Of a stretch of DNA of 64,000 nucleotides, positions 50,654 through 63,380 are shown piece after piece (position 1 is the first letter of the stretch; each line of letters begins with the position of its first letter). The stretch comes from Rhodospirillaceae bacterium (GTDB taxonomy: Bacteria > Pseudomonadota > Alphaproteobacteria > Rhodospirillales > Rhodospirillaceae): positions 23,353-87,352 of the forward strand of contig JAIBCD010000004.1 in assembly GCA_019694335.1 (NCBI GenBank), read 5' to 3'. The position numbers were made by a program, and so were the translations under genes. The notes beneath the pieces are model-generated. The model saw only the letters and a list, made by a program, of their open reading frames with translations, did not search any database and was not told where the DNA came from.

Positions 50654-52645
50654 ATGTTCACAGAACTGGGACATTTCGCGCTCGCGCTGGCGATGATCGT
50701 CGCGCTTATCCAGGCCTCCGTTCCGCTGATCGGCGCTCAGCGCAACAACCCGGCCTGGATGGCCGTGGCCAAGCCCGCCGCGCTGATACAGTTCGCGCTG
50801 GTGGCCTTGTCGTTCGCGGCGCTGACCCACGCCTTCGTCACCTCGGACTTCTCGGTGCTCGGCGTCTACCAGAATTCCCATACCGCCAAGCCGCTGCTCT
50901 ACAAAATTTCCGGCGTGTGGGGGAACCACGAAGGCTCGTTGCTGCTATGGGTCACGATCCTCGCGCTGTTCGGCGCGAGCGTGGCCGCCTTCGGCGCCAA
51001 CCTGCCGCCCGCCTTGCGCGCCCGCGCCCTGGCCGTGCAGGGCATGATCAGCATCGGCTTCATCGCCTTCATTCTGTTCAGCTCCAACCCGTTCCTGCGC
51101 ATCGTGCCCGCGCCGGGCCAGGGCCAGGGCCTGAACCCCTTGCTGCAAGACCCCGGCCTCGCCGTGCATCCGCCCATGCTTTACACGGGCTATGTCGGCT
51201 TCTCGATGGCCTTCTCGTTCGCCGTCGCCGCGCTGATCGACGGCCGCGTCGACGCCGCCTGGGCGCGCTGGGTCCGTCCTTGGACCTTGGCGGCCTGGAC
51301 ATTCCTCACCCTCGGCATCGGGCTCGGCAGCTGGTGGTCCTATTACACCCTTGGCTGGGGCGGCTGGTGGGTGTGGGATCCGGTCGAGAACGCATCCTTC
51401 ATGCCCTGGCTCACCGGCACCGCGCTCCTGCACTCCGCGATCGTGGTCGAGCGCCGCGAGGCCCTCAAGAGCTGGACCATCCTGCTCGCCATCATCACCT
51501 TCTCGCTCTCCCTGCTCGGCACCTTCATCGTGCGCTCGGGCGTGCTGACCTCGGTGCACGCCTTCGCCGCCGACCCGACGCGCGGGATTTTCATCCTGGT
51601 GCTGCTCACGCTGGCGATTGGTGGTTCGCTCACGCTGTACGCCATCCGCGCGCCGCATCTCGACGGCGGCGGCGCTTTCGCGCCGATCTCGCGGGAAGGC
51701 GGGCTGCTCATCAACAACCTCCTGCTCACCACCGCCGCCGCCACCGTGCTTCTGGGCACGCTCTATCCGCTGGTCACCGAAGCCCTGGACATCGGCAAGA
51801 TCACCGTCGGCCGGCCGTATTTCGACGGCGTGTTCATTCCGCTGATGGTGCCGCTGGTGGCGCTGCTCGGCATTGGCCCCATGCTCGCCTGGAAACGCGG
51901 CGATTTGCAGGGCGCGCTCGGACGCCTGAAGATCGCGGGCGCGTTGGCGGTGGTCGGCGCCGGCGCGACCATGGCGATCGCGGGCGTAAGCACCACCGCG
52001 CTGGGCGCCGCCCTCGGGTTCACACTGGCGCTGTGGCTCGCGGTTGCGGCCCTGCTGGAATGGGGCGGCCGCATCGGGTTCGGCCGCGCGGGCGCCTGGG
52101 CGCGGTTCGCGAACCTTCCCCGGTCCGCGCATGGCATGACCCTCGCGCACTTCGGCATGGCCGTGCTGATCGCCGGCATCGCGGCCTCGTCCGCCTGGCG
52201 GCAAGAGGCCATCCAGGCCATGACGCCCGGCCAGAGCGTGGACATCGCCGGCTACACCATGACCTTCAAGGGCGTGGTGGAGCAGCCCGGCCCGAATTAC
52301 TCCGCCGCCCACGCCACCATCGCCGTGAGCAAGGGCGGACGCGAGATCGCCGTCATGAATCCGGAGTTGCGCACCTATACCCAGCCGCCGCAGCAGACCA
52401 CTTTCACCTCGATCCACACCACGGGCTTCGCCGATCTCTACGCCGCCCTGGGCGAACCACAGGGCGATGACGGTCTCTACGTCACGCGGTTCTTCTACGA
52501 GCCGCTGCTGCCGTTCCTGTGGTACGGCGTGATCCTGATGGTGCTGGGTGGCTTCGTTTCCCTCACCGACCGGCGCCTGCGGGTCGGCGCACCGCGCCGC
52601 GTGCGCGTGGAAATGCCGGGCGCGGCGCCGCAGCCGGCCGAATGA
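50654..52645 (+). CDS. ccmF: Heme lyase subunit CcmF
   Basis: 663 residues, many membrane segments. WWVWDPVENASFMPWLTG is the WWD heme motif; conserved histidines in the neighbouring loops fit heme-b binding. Start ATG at 50654 just after ccmE; an in-frame extension from 50513 would overlap ccmE, so it is rejected. Joins heme to apocytochrome c together with CcmH/CcmI. Confidence 0.95.
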   Translation: MFTELGHFALALAMIVALIQASVPLIGAQRNNPAWMAVAKPAALIQFALVALSFAALTHAFVTSDFSVLGVYQNSHTAKPLLYKISGVWGNHEGSLLLWVTILALFGASVAAFGANLPPALRARALAVQGMISIGFIAFILFSSNPFLRIVPAPGQGQGLNPLLQDPGLAVHPPMLYTGYVGFSMAFSFAVAALIDGRVDAAWARWVRPWTLAAWTFLTLGIGLGSWWSYYTLGWGGWWVWDPVENASFMPWLTGTALLHSAIVVERREALKSWTILLAIITFSLSLLGTFIVRSGVLTSVHAFAADPTRGIFILVLLTLAIGGSLTLYAIRAPHLDGGGAFAPISREGGLLINNLLLTTAAATVLLGTLYPLVTEALDIGKITVGRPYFDGVFIPLMVPLVALLGIGPMLAWKRGDLQGALGRLKIAGALAVVGAGATMAIAGVSTTALGAALGFTLALWLAVAALLEWGGRIGFGRAGAWARFANLPRSAHGMTLAHFGMAVLIAGIAASSAWRQEAIQAMTPGQSVDIAGYTMTFKGVVEQPGPNYSAAHATIAVSKGGREIAVMNPELRTYTQPPQQTTFTSIHTTGFADLYAALGEPQGDDGLYVTRFFYEPLLPFLWYGVILMVLGGFVSLTDRRLRVGAPRRVRVEMPGAAPQPAE

Positions 52646-52646
52646 T

Positions 52647-53231
52647 ATGACCGAGGCCGCCGTCAAGAAGGTCAACCGCTGGCCGTTCGTCCTGCCGCTG
52701 GTCGTGGTGACGGTGCTCGGCGGCATTTTCGTCAAACGACTCGCCGATGTGGAACAGGGCGTCGACCCCAAGTCGATCCCGACCGTGCTTGCGAATACAC
52801 CGGCGCCTGCCTTCGACCTGCCGCCCCTGCCGGGACGCGGCGAGGCCTTGCGTAGCGAAGACCTCAAGGGCCAGGTGACCCTGATCAACTTCTGGGGTTC
52901 GTGGTGCGTGGCCTGCGTCGCCGAACACCCGATGCTGCTTGAGATCGCCAAAAGCGGCGTCGTGAAGATCCAGGGCATCGCCTGGCGCGACGATCCCACC
53001 GACAGCCTCGCGTGGCTCGCCAAACACGGCGATCCGTTCGACCGCGTCGGCCAGGATCCCCGCAGCCGCGCCGCCATCGATTTCGGCGTGGTCGCCGCGC
53101 CCGAGAGCTACGTGATCGATAAGCAGGGGATCATCCGCTACAAGGAATCCGGAATCATCACCCGCGACAAGTGGCAGAACACCATCAAGCCCCTGATCGA
53201 GAAACTTAAGCTTGAGCCGGTGAACAAATGA
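52647..53231 (+). CDS. ccmG: Thiol:disulfide oxidoreductase CcmG (DsbE)
   Basis: 194 residues. Membrane anchor (FVLPLVVVTVLGGIFV), then a thioredoxin fold with active site WCVAC (Cys87, Cys90) in WGSWCVACVAEHP and the usual VIDKQG strand. Reduces cysteines of apocytochromes or CcmH. Begins 1 bp after the ccmF stop (52645) and ends overlapping ccmH by 4 nt. Confidence 0.94.
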   Translation: MTEAAVKKVNRWPFVLPLVVVTVLGGIFVKRLADVEQGVDPKSIPTVLANTPAPAFDLPPLPGRGEALRSEDLKGQVTLINFWGSWCVACVAEHPMLLEIAKSGVVKIQGIAWRDDPTDSLAWLAKHGDPFDRVGQDPRSRAAIDFGVVAAPESYVIDKQGIIRYKESGIITRDKWQNTIKPLIEKLKLEPVNK

Positions 53232-53725
53232 GATTCAGCCCCGTCATCGCCGCGATCCTGTTGTCGAGCGCCGCTTTCGCGGTCGAGCCTTCGGAAATGC
53301 TGAAGGATCCGGCGCTGGAAGCCCGCGCGCGCGAAGTCAGCAAGGAGCTGCGCTGCGTCCAGTGCCAGAACGAGACCATCGACGAGTCCAACGCCGAGAT
53401 CGCGCGCGACATGCGCCTCCTGGTGCGTGAGCGCATCATGGCCGGCGAAACCAACGACCAGATCATGGCTTATATGACCAGCCGCTACGGCGACTATGTG
53501 CGCCTCGAGCCGCGCTTCATGCCGCGCACCTACCTCCTGTGGTTCGGCCCGCTGATCGTGCTGCTGCTGGGCGGCTGGGCGGTGACGCGCCGCCTGAGCA
53601 CGCGGCTTGAAACAGCCACCGAACTGAGCGAGGAAGAAATCGCGGAGCTCGCGCGCGCCACCGACCACGGCTATCCGCCGCCTGGTTACTTGCACGAAAA
53701 GTCCGATACGAAAGACCCCGCATGA
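53228..53725 (+). CDS. ccmH: Cytochrome c maturation protein CcmH
   Basis: 165 residues, signal peptide-like start. Active motif LRCVQCQNETIDES (Cys43, Cys46) is the reductase pair. A membrane segment (YLLWFGPLIVLLLGGWAV) follows. Overlaps both neighbours by 4 nt. Confidence 0.94.
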   Translation: MRFSPVIAAILLSSAAFAVEPSEMLKDPALEARAREVSKELRCVQCQNETIDESNAEIARDMRLLVRERIMAGETNDQIMAYMTSRYGDYVRLEPRFMPRTYLLWFGPLIVLLLGGWAVTRRLSTRLETATELSEEEIAELARATDHGYPPPGYLHEKSDTKDPA

Positions 53726-55068
53726 TCTGGGCCCTGATCGCCGCCGTCGCCTTGGCCGCCATCGCGGCCCTGCTGTGGCCGCTGCTGCGCGCGGGCGCCC
53801 CGCCGCAGGACCGCGCCGCCTATAACCTCGCGGTGTTCCAGGATCAGCTGAAGGAAGTGGACCGCGACGTCGCGCGCGGCGTGCTGACACCCGCCGAAGC
53901 CGACGCCGCGCGCCTGGAGATCCAGCGGCGCATCATCGCCACCGGAAAAATCCACGGCGAAGCCGCGGTCACGGATTCGCCCGCGCGCCGCAACCTGACC
54001 GCGGGCGCGATCGCGGTGGTCGTCCCGGCGCTGGCGCTGGCCACCTATCTCTCGCTCGGCCGGCCGACGCTGCCTGCCGCTGAACCCGGCCTCGCCAGCC
54101 ACGACGCTGACGACGCGCAGATCGCCAAGATGGTCGATCAATTGGCCGCCAAGGTCGCCGCCAATCCTAACGACCCCCAGGGCCTGATACTGCTCGCGCG
54201 CACCTACCGCCAGCTCGGGCGGTTCGACGAGGCCATTGCCACCTACCAGAAGCTCACCGCCCTGCAACCCGACGCCGATACTTTCGCCGGCCTGGGCGAG
54301 GCGGAGACCGCGGCGGCCGGCGGCAATGTCACGCCCGAGGCCCACGCCGCCTTCATGAAGGCCCTCGGCTTCGACCGCAACGAGCCGCGCTCGCGCTTCT
54401 ATCTCGGCCTGGAATACGCCCTGAAAGGCGACGCCAAGACCGCCATCGCCATCTGGCGCGACCTGGCCGCGTCGTCGCCGCCGGACGCGCCGTGGGTGCC
54501 GGCCGTGCGCGAGGAGATGGCCCAGGTGGCGCAAGCCGCCGGCATCCCGCCCATGAGTGTCACGCCGGCGCACCCCCTGGATATCCTGCCGGCGGAAGCC
54601 ACCGCGGCGGCGGCGCCCGCGCAGCCGGTGGACTCGGCCGGCTTCTCGACCGAGCAGCGCCAGATGATCGAGGGCATGGTGGGCGGCCTGGCCGCACGCC
54701 TCGCGCAGAATCCCAACGACTTCGACGGCTGGATGATGCTCGGCAAGTCCTACACCGTGCTGAAGAAGCCCGAGGACGCCGCCAAGGCCTTTGAAAAAGC
54801 CATGGCGCTCAAGCCCGGTGAGATCCAACCCAAGCTGCAATTCGCGGCCCTGATCGTCACCGGGTCCACCGGCCCCACGCCCGCCAGCGCCAAGGCGCTC
54901 AAGGACGCGCTGGCGATCGACCCCAAGAGCGCCGAGGCGCTTTATCTCACGGGCGTGTCCGCCCAGATGACCGGCGATACCGCGCTCGCCCGCAAGTCCT
55001 TCGAACAAGTCCCCGACGGCTCGCCACTCAAGGCGGAAGCCGCGCAACAGCTCAAGAATCTGAAGTAG
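53722..55068 (+). CDS. ccmI: Cytochrome c maturation chaperone CcmI
   Basis: 448 residues. Two N-terminal membrane segments (LIAAVALAAIAALLWPLL; GAIAVVVPALALATYLSLG) then TPR repeats (DPQGLILLARTYRQLGRFDEAIATYQKL; GWMMLGKSYTVLKKPEDAAKAFEKAMALKP). It presents apocytochromes to the CcmFH lyase. Ends 5 bp before the SCO gene. Confidence 0.92.
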   Translation: MIWALIAAVALAAIAALLWPLLRAGAPPQDRAAYNLAVFQDQLKEVDRDVARGVLTPAEADAARLEIQRRIIATGKIHGEAAVTDSPARRNLTAGAIAVVVPALALATYLSLGRPTLPAAEPGLASHDADDAQIAKMVDQLAAKVAANPNDPQGLILLARTYRQLGRFDEAIATYQKLTALQPDADTFAGLGEAETAAAGGNVTPEAHAAFMKALGFDRNEPRSRFYLGLEYALKGDAKTAIAIWRDLAASSPPDAPWVPAVREEMAQVAQAAGIPPMSVTPAHPLDILPAEATAAAAPAQPVDSAGFSTEQRQMIEGMVGGLAARLAQNPNDFDGWMMLGKSYTVLKKPEDAAKAFEKAMALKPGEIQPKLQFAALIVTGSTGPTPASAKALKDALAIDPKSAEALYLTGVSAQMTGDTALARKSFEQVPDGSPLKAEAAQQLKNLK

Positions 55069-55073
55069 CCGCC

Positions 55074-55682
55074 ATGGGAAAACGCATCGGCATCGCGCTC
55101 GTGCTCGCGCTCGGCACTGTGTTTATCCTGGTAATGTACCTGCCCGGCATGCGGCCCCAACCGCGCCCGGCGGTGACGGTATCGGGCCAGGCCGCCATCG
55201 GCGGGCCATTCACGCTGGAGGACAGCAAAGGCAACGTCGTCACCGAGGCCATTCTGAACGGCCACTATAGTTTGGTCTATTTCGGCTACACCTTCTGCCC
55301 GGATATCTGCCCGCTGGCACTGCAGAACATGACCCAGGCCTTGCAGATCGCCGGGCCGGCCGCCGACGACGTGCTGCCGGTGTTCATCACCATCGATCCC
55401 GCGCGCGATACCAAAGAGGTGATCGCGGCCTACCTCGGCCACTTCCATCCCAGGATGATCGGCCTCACCGGCACGCCCGAGCAGATCAAGGCCGCCGAAA
55501 GCGTCTACCGCGTCTATGCGGAAAAAGCGCCGGGATCGGGCGACACGCCGGACTACATGATGGATCACACCGGCTACATCTACCTGATGGATAAGCAGGG
55601 CCAGTACGTCGCGCATTTCCCGAAGGACGCCACCGCGCTCGACATCGCCAACCGCATGCGCCGCGCGTTCAACCCTTCATGA
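55074..55682 (+). CDS. SCO1/SenC family copper protein
   Basis: 202 residues. Membrane anchor at the N-terminus. Thioredoxin-like fold with copper ligands Cys75 and Cys79 (YTFCPDICPLA) and His165 (MDHTGYIYLMD). It helps assemble the CuA centre of cytochrome oxidase. Its place after ccmI links heme and copper assembly. Confidence 0.93.
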   Translation: MGKRIGIALVLALGTVFILVMYLPGMRPQPRPAVTVSGQAAIGGPFTLEDSKGNVVTEAILNGHYSLVYFGYTFCPDICPLALQNMTQALQIAGPAADDVLPVFITIDPARDTKEVIAAYLGHFHPRMIGLTGTPEQIKAAESVYRVYAEKAPGSGDTPDYMMDHTGYIYLMDKQGQYVAHFPKDATALDIANRMRRAFNPS

Positions 55683-55695
55683 TCCTTGAGCCCCA

Positions 55696-56112
55696 ATGAC
55701 ATTCTGGCGGGACAAGCCCCTCGCCGAAATGACACCGGCCGAATGGGAGAGCCTGTGCGACGGCTGCGGCAAGTGCTGCCTGCATAAACTGCGCTACGCC
55801 GACGGCAGCTTGAAAATGACGCGGGTGAGCTGCCGCCTGCTGGACACCGAAACCTGCCGCTGCACCAACTACGCCAAACGCAAACAGCTGGTACCCGACT
55901 GCGTGGTGCTGACCCAGGACTCCGTCGGCAAGCTCGACTGGCTGCCCGACACCTGCGCGTACCGGGTGCTGGCGGAGGGTGGCGACCTCGCGCCCTGGCA
56001 TCCCCTGGTGAGCGGCGACCCGGACAGCGTGCACACCGCCGGGATTTCCATGCGCGGCCGCTGCGTGTCGGAGCGCAAGGCCGCCCAACTCGAAAATTAT
56101 ATCATCGACTGA
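55696..56112 (+). CDS. YcgN-family cysteine-cluster protein
   Basis: 138 residues: WESLCDGCGKCCLHKL at the start, then SCRLLDTETCRCTNYAKRKQLVPDCVVLT and DTCAYRVL. This is the YcgN/UPF0260 layout. Function unknown; it may bind metal. Last gene of the ccm/SCO group, 13 bp after SCO. Confidence 0.88.
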   Translation: MTFWRDKPLAEMTPAEWESLCDGCGKCCLHKLRYADGSLKMTRVSCRLLDTETCRCTNYAKRKQLVPDCVVLTQDSVGKLDWLPDTCAYRVLAEGGDLAPWHPLVSGDPDSVHTAGISMRGRCVSERKAAQLENYIID

Positions 56113-56114
56113 CT

Positions 56115-56140
56115 CGCAGCGATTATGCTGCGTGTTGTTT
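56115..56140 (+). terminator. Intrinsic terminator after the ccm/SCO group
   Basis: CGCAGC (56115-56120) pairs with GCTGCG (56127-56132), loop GATTAT, then TGTTGTTT. Confidence 0.6.
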
Positions 56141-56232
56141 GGTCGCATGCCGCGCGCTGACGCACGCTGTCATGAGAACCTGGCCTCCGGCCGGGGCGGC
56201 CGAACCGGCTTCCACTTCGGCCTGACATGCTC
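56138..56232 (+). repeat. Intergenic palindromic repeat, copy 5 (with insertion)
   Basis: Inner arms GGCCGAA (56198-56204) and TTCGGCC (56216-56222), outer GCATG (56145-56149) and CATGC (56226-56230). About 48 bp sits in the left half, making it longer than the other copies. Its 3' tail includes the candidate start ATG at 56227. Confidence 0.7.
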
Positions 56233-56238
56233 CGCGCG

Positions 56239-57000
56239 ATGACCCCCGACGACATCAAAGCCGCCGAACTTGCGCAGCATCTGAAAGCCGCGCTGGGCGA
56301 TCTTGCAGATCGCATCGCCACCCGCATCAATCCGCGCGCGCGGCGCATCAGCTTGAGATTGGATCCGGCCGAGGCCTGCATCGTGCTGGTGCGGCCCCGC
56401 GGCGTGTCCGCCAAGGCCGCGACCCGGTTCGCGGTCGAGAAACGCTATTGGATCGAGGACCGCCTCGCCGACCTGCCGCCGCGCATCGTCTTCAAGGACG
56501 GCGTGTCGCTGCCTTACCTCGGCGTCGATCACATCATACGCCACGCGCCCGAGGCCCGGCGCGGCGTGTGGCGCGAGGATGGCGTGATCTTCGTGAGCGG
56601 CGCCCCCGAGCACCTGTCCCGGCGCGTCACCGACTGGCTGAAGACCGAAGCCAAGAGCCTGATCGGCCCCCGTGCGCGCGGCATGGCGGAAGCCTTGGGA
56701 TGCAAGGTGGCGCGGGTCACCGTGCGCGACACCCGCTCACGCTGGGGAAGCTGCAGCGCCGACGGGAAACTGTCGTTCAGCTGGCGCCTGATCCTGGCCC
56801 CCGAGGCGATCCTGACCTATGTCGCCGCCCACGAGGTGGCCCACCTGAAATACCTGGACCACTCCAAGGCGTTCTGGCGCACGGTCGGCGAAGCGCTGGC
56901 CGCTTATGGCGGCAAGAATGGGATGGCTGAGCCGATTACGCCGCGTTCAGCGCGCGAGTGGCTGCACCGGAGCGGGGCCGCCCTGCACGCCTACGGTTGA
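56239..57000 (+). CDS. YgjP-like zinc metallopeptidase
   Basis: 253 residues. AHEVAHLKYLDHSKAFWRTVG gives HExxH (His198, Glu199, His202) and a third ligand His208. RWGSCSADGKLSFSWRLILAPEAILTYV precedes it, as in YgjP (DUF45). An earlier ATG (56227) is inside the repeat tail, so the second ATG (56239) is preferred. Its 3' end overlaps the convergent SleB-like gene by 54 nt. Confidence 0.88.
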   Translation: MTPDDIKAAELAQHLKAALGDLADRIATRINPRARRISLRLDPAEACIVLVRPRGVSAKAATRFAVEKRYWIEDRLADLPPRIVFKDGVSLPYLGVDHIIRHAPEARRGVWREDGVIFVSGAPEHLSRRVTDWLKTEAKSLIGPRARGMAEALGCKVARVTVRDTRSRWGSCSADGKLSFSWRLILAPEAILTYVAAHEVAHLKYLDHSKAFWRTVGEALAAYGGKNGMAEPITPRSAREWLHRSGAALHAYG

Positions 57001-57699
57001 GGCGACCTTGGTCGCATCGCCGGCATTGGCGTAGTTGGTCGGGTGTGTCTTGGCCTGCACGGCCTCGGCGAAGGCGTTCAGGCGGTAGATGAACGGCCGA
57101 CGGGCCGGCGCCCTGGCCTTGGAATTGTCGAAGTCGCGGTAGAATACGTGGTTGCCGATGATGGTGGTGCTCTCATAGCCCACCGCCCAGGCCGGACGGG
57201 TGAAATCGGCGTGATACCAGAGGGCGCCGCCGGTCGGGTCGGGGATGGCGCAATCCTTCTGCAGCACCGCGGCCGCGATCTTCAGGGACAGGCGCCACTG
57301 GTCCGGCTCGGCCATGGCGTCGCTTTTGCCTTCGCAATACCAGGAGAATTGGCAGCGCTTGTTTTCGCCCTGCCAGGTGGTCTGCTTGATGATGTCGCAC
57401 AGGTTGCCGGGGAAGCGCGAATCCATGGCCCGGTTCAGGACCACGCGGGCCACGGCGATGCGCCCGGCCAGGGATTCGGAGCGGGCTTCCCAGTAATCAT
57501 TGAGGGCCAGGCAGACCAGTTCGTCCTTGGAGACGACGATCGAGGACAGGTCGATTTTCATGTCCGAGGGGATTTCCACGGCGCCCGCGACGGGGGCGGC
57601 CACGGCCAGGGAGACGGTCATCGCGGCCACGGCCAGGAAGCCGGACACGGTCCACTGTCGGAGAACGGAGATCAGACGCGGCAGTCGTAGAGTGATCAC
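56947..57699 (-). CDS. SleB-like cell wall hydrolase
   Basis: 250 residues from a GTG at 57697-57699 with AGGAA upstream. Signal-anchor (FLAVAAMTVSLAVAAPVAG) then a SleB-type domain: LALNDYWEARSESLAGRIAVARVVLNRAMDSRFPGNLC and CQFSWYCEG. It should cut peptidoglycan glycan strands in the periplasm. A TTG at 57762 would add 21 residues without an evident ribosome site. Confidence 0.85.
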   Translation of the reverse strand: MITLRLPRLISVLRQWTVSGFLAVAAMTVSLAVAAPVAGAVEIPSDMKIDLSSIVVSKDELVCLALNDYWEARSESLAGRIAVARVVLNRAMDSRFPGNLCDIIKQTTWQGENKRCQFSWYCEGKSDAMAEPDQWRLSLKIAAAVLQKDCAIPDPTGGALWYHADFTRPAWAVGYESTTIIGNHVFYRDFDNSKARAPARRPFIYRLNAFAEAVQAKTHPTNYANAGDATKVASTVGVQGGPAPVQPLAR

Positions 57700-58299
57700 A
57701 GGTCGTTCCTCATATAGTTGGACACAGCTACACCCACGCACCACCAAGTCGGCGCCATTCAACGCCGGCCTCGAATTGTGTGTTCCCTGTGTTCAACAAC
57801 CGGGTTCCGCTTACGCGGTTCTTGTTTAGCCACATGTCCGGTTGGGACGTCTCTCAATCCCCGCAGCCTTCAGCACGATGTTCTTGTCTGCTGAACGGCC
57901 GGTAAAGCGGGCGGATATTTGGGGTCGAGGCGAAGTGAGACAACAAAAATAAAATTACTCGGCAATTATTCCATTGGCATCTTTGTTGCTAATTTCGATC
58001 CGCACGTAATACTTCTGACGCAAATCCTATTCGTTCTGTGGCCAAGTACGCCGCATAACAACATCCCCCACCAGGAATTATCGTCATGTCTTCAGACCGC
58101 TATGGCCTTCAGTGAAGACCATGATTGAACCAGGGCGGAAACCGGGTAAATCGGAGGAAAAAAGAAAGAATATTGCGAATTTTCTGCCTCTGTCACACAC
58201 CAAGGGGCGCATATCAACCAAACCTATAGATACTTCAGGTTGAATGTAACATCAGGATTGTGGGTGGAGGAATTTACCCATACTAGCCCTAGAGGCGCG
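57700..58299. other. AT-richer intergenic region without a credible gene
   Basis: 600 bp between SleB-like and PBP genes. The stretch 57919-58290 is notably AT-richer than the rest of the window and its codon-like texture does not match neighbours. Only a 69-codon frame (57919-58128) exists and it has no ribosome site or motif. The SleB promoter must lie near 57720-57850. Nothing else was recognised. Confidence 0.6.
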
Positions 58300-60225
<1,926 letters not shown>

Positions 60226-60396
60226 GACGCTGGTCTTCCCCAGGGATTTCATCCCGCAATCTTAAAATCCGAACGCTCAAGAAGGCGCTAGGATGCAGAG
60301 GGTTCTGCCGGTTAAATACGGCGGTTTAAGGGCGTCTCCCGCGAGAACTCACCTGTGCTCGCGGCAGGGCGCCCCTGTGAAAGGGTAGGAAGACTC

Positions 60397-60711
60397 ATGG
60401 CCGCGAAGCGCAAGCCCGCGAAAAAATCCAAAACCAAGAAGGCGAAGGCGGCCCCAAAGCCCGCCAAGAAAGCCGCGCCGAAAAAGTCCCCGGGCAAAAC
60501 AGCCAGCGCGGGCGAAGGGCTCCTCATCCAGACCGATCCGGCGCTCGAAGCGCGGCTGCGCATGCTCGCCACCAGGATGGGCAAGAACCTTCCGGCGGTG
60601 ATCACTCTGGCCTTGAACGAATTCGCCGACAACTGGGAAGACCATATGCGGACCGTGCAGGCCCTCAAGGACACCGAGGACCGCGTGCACCTGACGGTTC
60701 CCAAAGAATAG
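60397..60711 (+). CDS. Basic-tailed ribbon-helix-helix-like protein
   Basis: 104 residues. The first 45 are Lys/Ala/Pro-rich (AAKRKPAKKSKTKKAKAAPK) like histone H1 tails; the C-terminal part (ALEARLRMLATRMGKNLPAVITLALNEFADNWEDHM) resembles a ribbon-helix-helix dimer. DNA binding is plausible, not shown. ATG at 60397 with AGGAAG. Its stop region is duplicated. Confidence 0.6.
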   Translation: MAAKRKPAKKSKTKKAKAAPKPAKKAAPKKSPGKTASAGEGLLIQTDPALEARLRMLATRMGKNLPAVITLALNEFADNWEDHMRTVQALKDTEDRVHLTVPKE

Positions 60712-60734
60712 CGGGTCCAAAAGAGTAGCGGGCC
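60702..60734 (+). repeat. Imperfect 17-bp tandem duplication spanning a stop codon
   Basis: CAAAGAATAGCGGGTC (60702-60717) is followed by CAAAAGAGTAGCGGGCC (60718-60734). The first copy contains the TAG of the basic-tailed gene and the second contains another TAG. Confidence 0.75.
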
Positions 60735-60740
60735 GCAGGC

Positions 60741-63380
<2,640 letters not shown>

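Noticed and set aside
57919..58128. Possible 69-residue protein
   Set aside because: No ribosome site, no motif, and atypical composition.
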